The notes beneath the pieces are model-generated. The model made no database searches. It saw only the letters and a program-made list of their open reading frames with translations, and was not told the origin of the DNA. From the NCBI GenBank assembly GCA_900770705.1, contig CAAGLF010000085.1:1-10995 (forward strand): 10,995 nucleotides of DNA, in the 5' to 3' direction. Position numbers and translations under genes: made by a program. This document shows positions 5,242 to 10,995 of the stretch, in pieces; the stretch's first letter is position 1, and the number at the start of each line of letters is the position of its first letter. Origin of the DNA: Bacteroidaceae bacterium. Its GTDB lineage: Bacteria; Bacteroidota; Bacteroidia; Bacteroidales; Bacteroidaceae.

Positions 5242-6210
5242 TTATTCCCAGCCCAAGGCCGACGCACCGAGCACGGCAGCTTCCGAGCCGTTTAAGGTAG
5301 AGAGAAGTAGCTTGGCTTTCCCTTTGTAGACAAAGAGCACATTTTCTTCGTATGCCTTGCGGAGGGGGGCCATCAGGTACTCGCCGGCTTTCGTCAGACC
5401 GCCGAAGAAAACAAATGCCTCGGGGCTATTGAATGCTGCAAAGTCTGCACAGGCTTGTCCCAGCACCCGGCCGGTGAACTCGAATATCTCCAACGCCAGC
5501 GCATCGCCTGCTTCAGCGGCCTGAAAGACGTCGTAACTCGTGATTTCTGCGGCCGGAATGTCGCGGAGCTTGCTGTCGCGATCGCTTGCTGCGAGCAACT
5601 CGCGGGCCGTGCGTGCCACTCCCGTGGCCGAGCAGTATGTCTCGAGACAGCCTTTGCGGCCGCAACCGCAGGGGCGGGCCGTGGCGCTGCGCTCTACAAT
5701 GACGTGACCCAATTCTCCGGCAAAGCCATCGGAGCCGTAGACCACCTTTCCGTCGCATACAATGCCGCTGCCGACGCCGGTGCCCAGGGTAATCATAATG
5801 AAGTTCTTCATACCGCGTGCTACGCCGTAGGTCATTTCTCCCATCGCGGCGGCATTGGCGTCGTTCGTCACGCGAACGGGAATGCCAAGGGCGTCTTCGA
5901 AGAGTTGGGCGATGGGAATGAGTCCTTGCCACTCCAGATTTGCTGGATTCTCAATGGTACCGTCGTAGTAGTTGGCGTTAGGGGCGCCGATGCCCATTCC
6001 GCGGATATTTTCTATGCCGCCCACTACGTCGATGGCGGGGCCGAGCGCCTCGACCGCAGCCCGCACGTAGTCGCGCACGTCGGGATAGCCTTTTGTCTTG
6101 ATGACAGTCTGTGCCTTGATGGTGCCGCGCTGGTCAACAATGCCGAATACGGAATTCGTACCTCCCATATCAAGACCGATTACGTAGGGCTTTTCAGTTT
6201 CTATTTCCAT
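5242..6210 (-). CDS. ROK-family sugar kinase (probable glucokinase)
   Basis: This 322-residue cytoplasmic ATP-dependent sugar kinase probably converts glucose to glucose 6-phosphate. It shows the N-terminal phosphate loop IGLDMGGTNSVFGIV (11-25), GIGAPNANYYDG (73-84) in the sugar pocket, the catalytic Asp117 in NDANAAAMGE (116-125) and the adenosine-binding GTGVGSGIV (143-151). The ROK zinc signature comprises ELGH (166-169, His169) and CGCGRKGCLE (181-190, Cys181, Cys183, Cys188). The EGELGH-like context, here AGELGH, is typical of glucokinases rather than of fructokinases, but N-acetylmannosamine or other ROK substrates cannot be excluded. No helix-turn-helix is present, so it is an enzyme and not a ROK repressor. 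It has its own promoter with repeated TTTGTAAA boxes in the leader. The gene is monocistronic as far as the window shows. Confidence 0.9.
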   Translation of the reverse strand: MEIETEKPYVIGLDMGGTNSVFGIVDQRGTIKAQTVIKTKGYPDVRDYVRAAVEALGPAIDVVGGIENIRGMGIGAPNANYYDGTIENPANLEWQGLIPIAQLFEDALGIPVRVTNDANAAAMGEMTYGVARGMKNFIMITLGTGVGSGIVCDGKVVYGSDGFAGELGHVIVERSATARPCGCGRKGCLETYCSATGVARTARELLAASDRDSKLRDIPAAEITSYDVFQAAEAGDALALEIFEFTGRVLGQACADFAAFNSPEAFVFFGGLTKAGEYLMAPLRKAYEENVLFVYKGKAKLLLSTLNGSEAAVLGASALGWE

Positions 6211-6212
6211 GG

Positions 6213-6242
6213 TTTGTAAAATGATTTATTAGGTTTTGTAAA
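6213..6242. repeat. TTTGTAAA direct repeats in the ROK kinase leader
   Basis: TTTGTAAA occurs at 6213-6220, two bases upstream of the ATG, and at 6235-6242, a 22-bp spacing or about two helical turns. A related box in inverse orientation, TTTACAA, lies at 6276-6282 over the promoter -33 region. The arrangement looks like operator half-sites for a sugar-responsive repressor; no regulator is encoded nearby. Confidence 0.4.
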
Positions 6243-6252
6243 CTCTCGGTAG

Positions 6253-6283
6253 CAAAAGTACAATTCTTTTTCTATTTTACAAT
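6253..6283 (-). promoter_or_regulatory. Putative promoter of the ROK kinase gene
   Basis: On the minus strand ATTG (6283-6280) and TACTTTTG (6260-6253) are 19 bp apart. The second is a full match to TAnnTTTG and the first is 3 of 4 to TTTG. The transcription start would lie near 6246, with a leader of about 35 nt. Confidence 0.6.
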
Positions 6284-6366
6284 AGATTACAGCCGTATTT
6301 TTTTACACTTTCGTCCGGACTGGAACGTCGGTTTCGGCTTTGGGAAACAGCAGGAGGGCGGTCGGG

Positions 6367-6459
6367 AAAACTACTGCCGCAACACTTTTTCCTTCCGCCC
6401 TTGTAATTTTAATTTCTTCGGAGATAATTTTTTCTTTCGCCGTGGAAGTTTCGCCTTAC
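6367..6459. repeat. Phased 14+7 repeat array, locus B
   Basis: Units are ACACTTTTTCCTTC (6382-6395), GTAATTTTAATTTC (6403-6416), ATAATTTTTTCTTTC (6424-6438, one base longer) and AAGTTTC (6446-6452). Spacers are TGCCGCA (6375-6381), CGCCCTT (6396-6402), TTCGGAG (6417-6423), GCCGTGG (6439-6445) and probably GCCTTAC (6453-6459). Unit starts 6382, 6403 and 6424 are 21 bp apart, and the next is 22. It shares AAAACTACTGCCGC (6367-6380) and TTTCGCCGTGGAA (6435-6447) exactly with locus A (1243-1256 and 1325-1337), in the same order. This shows common descent and not just shared composition. Confidence 0.75.
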
Positions 6460-6470
6460 TTCGCATACGT

Positions 6471-6543
6471 AAAACCGCTTGCTCCTGAAGTCCTGTCTGC
6501 TTCCGCAAAAGGGAGTGCCGGCAGGGCTGCAAGGGCAAGCGGT
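6471..6543 (-). terminator. Inverted repeat after asnS, possible terminator
   Basis: ACCGCTTGC (6474-6482) is the exact reverse complement of GCAAGCGGT (6535-6543), with 52 nt between. Read on the minus strand after asnS, the second arm ends in GGTTTT. The large loop is G/C-rich and can fold internally. A terminator is plausible, but the loop is unusually long. Confidence 0.35.
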
Positions 6544-6563
6544 CGGATGGGATAGGGCGGCGT

Positions 6564-7958
6564 TTAGAACTCTGCCGTCTTCGGCGTGCGCGGGAAGGGT
6601 ATCACGTCGCGTATGTTCTGCATGCCGGTGACAAAGAGAATGAGGCGTTCGAAGCCAAGTCCGAATCCGGAGTGCGGGCAGGAGCCGAACTTGCGCGTGT
6701 CGAGGTACCACCACATATCCTTCATAGGAATGCCGAGCTCGTTGATACGGTTCATTAGCTTGTCGTAATCAGCTTCTCTCTCGCTTCCTCCGATGATTTC
6801 ACCGATTTGCGGGAAGAGCACGTCCATAGCGCGGACCGTCTTACCGTCGTCGTTCTGCTTCATATAGAAGGCCTTGATTTCTTTCGGATAGTCGGTAAGG
6901 ATGACGGGCTTCTTGAAATGTTCCTCTACCAGATACCGCTCGTGCTCGCTGGCCAAATCTACGCCCCAGTACACGGGAAATTCGAACTTCTTGCCAGCCT
7001 TGATGGCTTCTTCCAGTATCTGTATGCCTTCCGAGTAGGTCAGCCGCTGGAAGTCGTGCTCCACCACGAAGTGCAGACGGTCGAGCAAGGTGTTGTCGAT
7101 CATCTTGTTAAGAAAATCCAGGTCGTCCTTGCAATTGTCCAGTGCCCATTGCACGCAATACTTTATGAAGTCTTCGGCCAAGTCCATATTGTCGGAGATG
7201 TCATAGAAGGCCATTTCCGGCTCAATCATCCAGAACTCCGCGAGATGGCGGGGCGTGTTGGAATTTTCTGCGCGGAAAGTCGGCCCGAAGGTGTATATGG
7301 CACCGAGCGCTGTGGCCCCCAATTCGCCTTCGAGCTGGCCGCTGACCGTCAGGCTGGTGGGCTTCCCGAAGAAATCGTCGCTGTAGTCGATTTTCCCTTC
7401 TGCGTCGTACGAGAGTTTATAGAGGTTCTTCGTCGTCACTTGGAACATCTGGCCCGCGCCTTCGCAGTCACTCGCCGTAATGATGGGCGTATGGAAATAA
7501 TAGAAGCCGTGCTTGTGGAAATAGTCGTGTATGGCCATCGCCATATTGTGGCGGATACGGAAAACTGCTCCGAACGTGTTGGTGCGCAGACGCATATGGG
7601 CGTGCTGCCGCATATACTCGAAAGTTTGCCCTTTCTTCTGCATGGGATAGTCTGAGCCGCAGGTGCCGAGCACTTCGATGGCGGTAGCCTGCACTTCGGC
7701 GGCCTGACCGGCTCCCTGGCTCTCGACAAGTGTTCCGGTGACGCTCAGACAGGCTCCGGTCGTGATGAGTTTGAGCATTTCGGGGTCGAAACGTTCGACA
7801 TCGGCCACGATCTGTACGTTTTTGATGGTGGAACCGTCGTTTAAGGCGATAAAGTTGACAGACTTGCTGCCCCGGCGTGTCCGCACCCAGCCTTTTACGA
7901 CGACTTCCCGGCCATATTCCGTCGACTGGAGCAGGTCGGAGATTCTTGTACGTTTCAT
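6564..7958 (-). CDS. asnS: Asparaginyl-tRNA synthetase
   Basis: This class IIb aminoacyl-tRNA synthetase charges tRNA-Asn with asparagine in the cytoplasm. The 464 residues match bacterial AsnRS. The N-terminal OB-fold anticodon-binding domain covers about residues 1-110 (VVVKGWVRTRRGSKSVNFIA at 19-38). The catalytic core includes the motif 1 region GFYYFHTPIITASDCEG (151-167), motif 2 from FGPTFRAENSNTPRHLAEFW onward (about 224-248) and motif 3 GLGFERLILFVTG, ending in IRDVIPFPR (about 433-457). GQLEGEL and the AsnRS-like motif 2 favour Asn over Asp specificity. The start at 7958 gives the usual MKRTRISDLL beginning. The RluB-family gene ends 37 bp upstream on the same strand with no terminator visible, so asnS is probably co-transcribed with it. 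Confidence 0.97.
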   Translation of the reverse strand: MKRTRISDLLQSTEYGREVVVKGWVRTRRGSKSVNFIALNDGSTIKNVQIVADVERFDPEMLKLITTGACLSVTGTLVESQGAGQAAEVQATAIEVLGTCGSDYPMQKKGQTFEYMRQHAHMRLRTNTFGAVFRIRHNMAMAIHDYFHKHGFYYFHTPIITASDCEGAGQMFQVTTKNLYKLSYDAEGKIDYSDDFFGKPTSLTVSGQLEGELGATALGAIYTFGPTFRAENSNTPRHLAEFWMIEPEMAFYDISDNMDLAEDFIKYCVQWALDNCKDDLDFLNKMIDNTLLDRLHFVVEHDFQRLTYSEGIQILEEAIKAGKKFEFPVYWGVDLASEHERYLVEEHFKKPVILTDYPKEIKAFYMKQNDDGKTVRAMDVLFPQIGEIIGGSEREADYDKLMNRINELGIPMKDMWWYLDTRKFGSCPHSGFGLGFERLILFVTGMQNIRDVIPFPRTPKTAEF

Positions 7959-7995
7959 ATTCTGTTTGCTATTACCTATTATAAAATGAAAACTG

Positions 7996-9186
7996 TCATT
8001 CGAATGCGCCCATACGGAGCATATTCACTTCCTTCTCGGTGAGGTAGCGCCAGTCGCCGCGGCGAACGTTCTTCTTGGTGAGCCCGGCGAAGTATACACG
8101 GTCGAGCTTCACGACCTTATAGCCGAGGCTTTCGAAAATGCGGCGCACGATACGGTTGCGTCCGGAGTGTATCTCGATGCCGACTTGCTTCTTGTCGGTG
8201 GGCGAGGCGTACTCGATGGAGTCTGCATGTATCTCTCCATCTTCGAGCGTGATACCTTCTGCGATTTGCTTCAGGTCCGCTGCGGTGACGTTCTGGTCTG
8301 TCTGTACGTGGTAAATCTTCTTCTTCAGGAATTTGGGGTGCGTCAGTTTTGAGGCAAGCTCTCCGTCGTTGGTGAGCAGCAGTACTCCGGTTGTCGAACG
8401 GTCGAGCCGGCCGACTGGATAGATACGTTCGGAGCAAGCGTTGCGCACCAAGTCCATCACAGTCTTGCGGTTCTGCGGATCCTCGCTCGTGGTAACGTAG
8501 CCTTTCGGCTTGTTGAGGAGCACGTAGACCTTCTTTTCAATTTTTACGGCGTCGCCGTGGAACTGTACGTTGTCGCTGCGGAGCACCTTGTGACCCAGTT
8601 CGGTGATGATTTCTCCGTTGACGGTGACCACACCGGCCTCAATGTATTTGTCGGCGTCGCGACGGGAGCAGATTCCTGCGTTGGCGAGATACTTGTTGAG
8701 GCGGATGGGCTCGTTGGGGTCGATGTTCGTCTCCTTATATTCGATTTGCTTCTTGCGGCTGTACTTGGCGTGGGGATTGTAGTCGTTCGTGCGCGGACGC
8801 CGGGGACGGAAGCCGTTTTCACCGCCGCCGTTCTGCTCGAAGCGGGGGCGATAGGGGCGGCCTTGTCCGTATCCGTTCTGCTGGCGGGGCTGGTAGCCTC
8901 CTTCGCCGCCCTGGTTGTAGCGCTGGCGGGGCTGGTAGCCTCCTTCGCCGCCCTGGCTGTAGCGCTGGCGGGGCTGGTAGCCACCCTCGCCGCCCTGGCT
9001 GTAACGCTGGCGGGGCTGGTAGCCGTTGTAACGGTTTTCGTAGGGGACTCTGTCGGGGCGTGAGGTATATTCACGTTGATAGTTTCCGCTGTGGTTGGCA
9101 CCATTGGACGAAGCGTAACCGTCGCGGCCACGCCGTCCTCCTTCGTTCTGAGCGTTTTCGCTCCTGTCGATAAAATTCTCACTCAT
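7996..9186 (-). CDS. rluB: RsuA/RluB-family rRNA pseudouridine synthase with disordered repeat-rich N-terminus
   Basis: The 396-residue protein converts a specific uridine in rRNA to pseudouridine; the RluB target (23S rRNA helix 90 region) is inferred. The C-terminal two thirds is canonical: an S4 RNA-binding domain (about 161-205, IRLNKYLANAGICSRRDADK) and a catalytic domain with YVLLNKPKGYVTTSEDP (221-237) and YPVGRLDRSTTGVLLLTNDG (256-275), where Asp262 is the catalytic aspartate. HSGRNRIVRRIFESLGYKV (340-358) is the other conserved block. The first ~150 residues are low-complexity, rich in Gly, Arg, Gln, Tyr and Asn. They include three perfect or near-perfect copies of YQPRQRYSQGGEGG (56-97) and a partial fourth copy. 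Such tails occur on Bacteroidetes members of this family and probably add RNA affinity. asnS follows after 37 bp. Confidence 0.93.
   Translation of the reverse strand: MSENFIDRSENAQNEGGRRGRDGYASSNGANHSGNYQREYTSRPDRVPYENRYNGYQPRQRYSQGGEGGYQPRQRYSQGGEGGYQPRQRYNQGGEGGYQPRQQNGYGQGRPYRPRFEQNGGGENGFRPRRPRTNDYNPHAKYSRKKQIEYKETNIDPNEPIRLNKYLANAGICSRRDADKYIEAGVVTVNGEIITELGHKVLRSDNVQFHGDAVKIEKKVYVLLNKPKGYVTTSEDPQNRKTVMDLVRNACSERIYPVGRLDRSTTGVLLLTNDGELASKLTHPKFLKKKIYHVQTDQNVTAADLKQIAEGITLEDGEIHADSIEYASPTDKKQVGIEIHSGRNRIVRRIFESLGYKVVKLDRVYFAGLTKKNVRRGDWRYLTEKEVNMLRMGAFE
8896..9021 (-). repeat. 42-bp in-frame tandem repeat inside the pseudouridine synthase gene
   Basis: Three consecutive 42-bp units encode the 14-residue repeats YQPRQRYSQGGEGG, YQPRQRYSQGGEGG and YQPRQRYNQGGEGG. 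A partial fourth unit (YQPRQ) continues to about 8881. The units are nearly identical at DNA level, which implies recent duplication and likely copy-number variation between strains. Confidence 0.9.
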
Positions 9187-9270
9187 TGTGTTGTGTGTTG
9201 TTGAGGGTAATTAATGATGGAAGCCTTGTGAACGTTCCGTACCTCGCGGCTGGGATTTCGTTCGGGCCTG

Positions 9271-9351
9271 ATAGTTTTTCTTTTCGCCTTTGTAATTTAA
9301 ATTTCGGGCCTTGAAATTTTAATTTCTGCCGCAGAAATTTTGCGGAGGTTC
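9271..9351. repeat. Phased 14+7 repeat array, locus C
   Basis: Units are ATAGTTTTTCTTTT (9271-9284), GTAATTTAAATTTC (9292-9305), GAAATTTTAATTTC (9313-9326) and the short GAAATTTT (9334-9341). Spacers are CGCCTTT (9285-9291), GGGCCTT (9306-9312), TGCCGCA (9327-9333) and GCGGAGG (9342-9348). Unit starts are exactly 21 bp apart throughout. Segment 9285-9305 matches locus B 6396-6416 at 19 of 21 positions, and GGGCCTT is the reverse complement of the locus A spacer AAGGCCC. The array abuts the purB stop codon (9350-9352), so it would form the 3' UTR of purB. The rest of the gap to the RluB-family start at 9186 shows no clear promoter. Confidence 0.75.
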
Positions 9352-10696
9352 AAAGTCCGGTATAGTTCCACGGCGTAATCTGGTGGAGTTCCGCCTTGAG
9401 CGTTTCCGGCACGTCGAGCTGGTCGATAAAGTCGCGTATGGCCGCTTCGTCGATGGGCTTGTTGGTGCGTGTCAGGGCCTTCAGCGCTTCGTAGGGGTGG
9501 GGGAAAGCTTCGCGTCTGAGTATAGTCTGGATGGCTTCTGCCACCACAGCCCAGGCATTTTCGAGGTCCTTGCGAATGCTTTCTTCGTGCAAGAGCAGTT
9601 TGCCCAGGCCTTTAAGCGTGCTTTGGAAGGCGATGAGCGCGTGTCCCATAGGTACGCCGATGTTGCGGATCACGGTGGAGTCGGTCAGGTCGCGCTGCAA
9701 ACGGCTCACGGGGAGCTTTCTGCTCAGGTGTTCGAGTATGGCATTGGAGAGTCCGAGGTTGCCTTCGGAATTTTCGAAGTCGATGGGATTTACTTTGTGG
9801 GGCATCGCGGAGGAGCCCACCTCTCCCTGCTTGATTTTTTGTTTGAAGTATTCCATCGAGACGTACTGCCAAAAGTCGCGGTCGAGGTCGAGAACGATGG
9901 TTTGTATGCGCTTCAGGGCGTCGAATATGGCGGCGAAGTTGTCGTAGTTGCTTATCTGCGTGGTAAATTCCTCGCGTTGCAGACCCAGCTTCTCCTGCAG
10001 GAACTTTGCGCCGAAGGCTTTCCAGTCGTATGCGGGATAGGCCACGTGGTGTGCGTTGAAGTTGCCCGTGGCTCCTCCAAACTTGCCGGTGACGGGCAGG
10101 GCCTTGAGAAGCGCGAGCTGCTGCTCGAGACGATAGGCGAACACGCGTACTTCTTTGCCCAGACGGGTGGGAGAGGCCGGCTGGCCGTGGGTCTTGGCGA
10201 GCATGGCAATGTCTTTCCATTCCCCGGCGTACTCGTTGAGCTTCGCGATGAGGGCTTCGACTTGCGGGATGTACACCTGCTCCAGACTTTCGCGGAGCAT
10301 AAGGGGGAAGGAGGTGTTGTTGATGTCCTGGCTGGTGAGTCCGAAGTGAATGAATTCCTTGTAGGATTCCAGTCCGCCGATGGCGTCAAACTTTTCCTTG
10401 ATGAAATACTCCACGGCTTTGACATCGTGGTTCGTGACGCCCTCAATTTCCTTCACGTGTGCAGCCTCCGTCTCCGTCAGGCCGCTGTAGATTTCGCGCA
10501 GTACGGGGAAAAGCCGGTGGTCGAAGCCTGCCAGTTGCGGCAGGGGCAGTTCGCAAAGAGCGATGAAGTACTCGATTTCGACGCGGATGCGGTATCTGAT
10601 CAGTGCATATTCGGAGTAGTAGGGTGCAAGTGCCTCGGTCTTGCTACGATAGCGTCCGTCGATGGGACTGATGGCGGTAAGAATGTCTAAATCCAT
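9350..10696 (-). CDS. purB: Adenylosuccinate lyase
   Basis: This cytoplasmic enzyme acts twice in purine synthesis, cleaving SAICAR to AICAR plus fumarate and adenylosuccinate to AMP plus fumarate. The 448 residues match the E. coli-type (long) PurB of about 456. Visible motifs are MDLDILTAISPIDGRYRSKT at the N-terminus, HFGLTSQDINNT (117-128), KTHGQPASPT (168-177, His170 as the general acid) and the fumarase/aspartase signature SSAMPHKVNPIDFENSEGN (295-313, with the catalytic serine at its start). The ATG at 10696 is chosen because family members begin at this point; an in-frame ATG at 10768 adds 24 residues with no similarity and lies in the leader. A promoter match about 125 bp upstream would give a leader of about 116 nt. 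Confidence 0.96.
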   Translation of the reverse strand: MDLDILTAISPIDGRYRSKTEALAPYYSEYALIRYRIRVEIEYFIALCELPLPQLAGFDHRLFPVLREIYSGLTETEAAHVKEIEGVTNHDVKAVEYFIKEKFDAIGGLESYKEFIHFGLTSQDINNTSFPLMLRESLEQVYIPQVEALIAKLNEYAGEWKDIAMLAKTHGQPASPTRLGKEVRVFAYRLEQQLALLKALPVTGKFGGATGNFNAHHVAYPAYDWKAFGAKFLQEKLGLQREEFTTQISNYDNFAAIFDALKRIQTIVLDLDRDFWQYVSMEYFKQKIKQGEVGSSAMPHKVNPIDFENSEGNLGLSNAILEHLSRKLPVSRLQRDLTDSTVIRNIGVPMGHALIAFQSTLKGLGKLLLHEESIRKDLENAWAVVAEAIQTILRREAFPHPYEALKALTRTNKPIDEAAIRDFIDQLDVPETLKAELHQITPWNYTGL

Positions 10697-10819
10697 TGTG
10701 TTTCTAATGTCTGACTGTTCGATAGTTGTGCGGGTAAGCCTAAAAAAACAGGGCTGTTGCGGCTGCAAGTCGTCGGTTCGGTGGACGTGGAGATGCGCAC
10801 GGCCCCTTTATCTTGTGCG

Positions 10820-10851
10820 CAAAAATACAAAAAAGCGGCGTAACGCACGAA
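10820..10851 (-). promoter_or_regulatory. Putative purB promoter
   Basis: On the minus strand TTCG (10851-10848) and TATTTTTG (10827-10820) are 20 bp apart. The -7 box is a full match to TAnnTTTG and the -33 box is 3 of 4 to TTTG. The predicted leader of about 116 nt contains a run of seven T (minus strand, around 10742-10748) but no strong stem ahead of it. Confidence 0.6.
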
Positions 10852-10871
10852 TAATCGGCCGATTTAGTGTG

Positions 10872-10916
10872 AAAAACAGGGCAGAAAAGGTCAAAAATTC
10901 ACCTGCGGAGGCCCTG
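10872..10916 (-). terminator. Candidate terminator upstream of purB
   Basis: CAGGGC (10877-10882) and GCCCTG (10911-10916) are exact complements, with an inner pair AGGT (10888-10891) and ACCT between them. On the minus strand the outer arm runs directly into TTTTT (10876-10872). It would end a leftward transcript entering from beyond the right edge. The bulged stem keeps confidence low. Confidence 0.35.
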
Positions 10917-10995
10917 CTCCTCACAACCTCGGAGATAAATGAAACTTCAAGGCCGGAAGAGAAAATTTCTCCGGCATACATTTGTTGTTACGGTC
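10914..10995. repeat. Phased 14+7 repeat array, locus D (runs off the window)
   Basis: Units are ATAAATGAAACTTC (10935-10948), GAAGAGAAAATTTC (10956-10969) and TACATTTGTTGTTA (10977-10990), with CTGCTCCTCACAAC (10914-10927) possibly an earlier one. Spacers are CTCGGAG (10928-10934), AAGGCCG (10949-10955) and TCCGGCA (10970-10976). The starts are exactly 21 bp apart. CTCGGAG and AAGGCCG differ by one base each from spacers at loci B (TTCGGAG) and A (AAGGCCC). In both B and D the xTCGGAG spacer is followed by ATAA. The right end may be cut by the window. Confidence 0.65.

Larger units (their letters stand above)
6211..6563. other. Intergenic region between asnS and the ROK kinase gene
   Basis: This 353-bp gap holds the ROK promoter and its repeated leader boxes (6213-6283), the phased repeat array B (about 6367-6459) and a 9-bp inverted repeat with a 52-nt loop (6474-6543) just after asnS. 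No credible coding frame is present. Confidence 0.7.

Noticed and set aside
6807..7655. Plus-strand 282-residue frame opposite asnS
   Set aside because: It overlaps a full-length asnS with all class II motifs and has no recognisable fold.
8557..9063. Plus-strand 168-residue frame rich in Ala/Leu/Val repeats resembling a multi-pass membrane protein
   Set aside because: It is the complement of the 42-bp repeat of the pseudouridine synthase gene, which has clear catalytic motifs; the hydrophobic pattern is produced by the reverse reading of Gln/Gly/Arg codons.
9383..10690. Plus-strand 435-residue open frame opposite purB
   Set aside because: purB is unambiguous on the other strand. The antisense frame has no domain and no promoter, and arises from the codon bias of a GC-rich gene.
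10697..10768. 24-residue N-terminal extension of PurB
   Set aside because: Family members begin at MDLDILTAISPIDGRY; the extra residues show no similarity and fall in the predicted leader.
10720..10770. Riboswitch or attenuator in the purB leader
   Set aside because: A run of seven T is present on the minus strand, but the preceding sequence gives no stable stem and no known aptamer core is visible.

Overview
The window (about 55% GC by eye) looks like a chromosomal segment from the Bacteroidota, most likely the order Bacteroidales. The signs are promoter elements of the Bacteroides type (TTTG, about 20 bp, TAnnTTTG) next to several genes, a type IX secretion-like C-terminal domain (T9SS CTD), a Bacteroidetes-style ECF sigma/small anti-sigma/Spy-like trio, and an RluB-like pseudouridine synthase with a disordered Tyr/Arg/Gly-rich N-terminus. 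The species cannot be fixed from the sequence alone. No tRNA, rRNA, CRISPR array, transposase or phage gene was seen.

Layout. At the left edge is a truncated minus-strand flavodoxin-fold gene (1-281), translationally overlapped (ATGA) by ispE (278-1105). A 447-bp divergent gap (1106-1552) holds the ispE promoter, a phased repeat array and a near-consensus promoter for a 105-residue plus-strand secreted protein that is little more than a T9SS CTD (1553-1870). Then comes a plus-strand cassette: ECF sigma factor (2015-2548), one-TM putative anti-sigma factor (2592-2951) and Spy/CpxP-like periplasmic protein (2929-3444). It ends at a perfect 17-bp hairpin facing the convergent DbpA-type DEAD-box helicase (3530-4885, minus). 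The rest is minus strand: a ROK sugar kinase (5242-6210), asnS (6564-7958), an RluB-family pseudouridine synthase (7996-9186) and purB (9350-10696).

Most genes are housekeeping: isoprenoid precursors (ispE), RNA folding and modification (helicase, RluB), tRNA charging (asnS), purine synthesis (purB) and sugar phosphorylation (ROK). The sigma/anti-sigma/Spy-like trio reads as an envelope-stress sensing circuit.

The most unusual feature is not a gene. Four separate intergenic gaps (about 1216-1335, 6367-6459, 9271-9351 and 10914-10995) carry one composite repeat architecture. A/T-rich 14-bp units, usually GAA...TTC and often near-palindromic, alternate with 7-bp G/C-rich spacers drawn from a small recurring vocabulary. 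This gives a nearly exact 21-bp period, or two helical turns. I do not recognise it as a described repeat family; phased protein binding or intrinsic DNA curvature are the leading interpretations.
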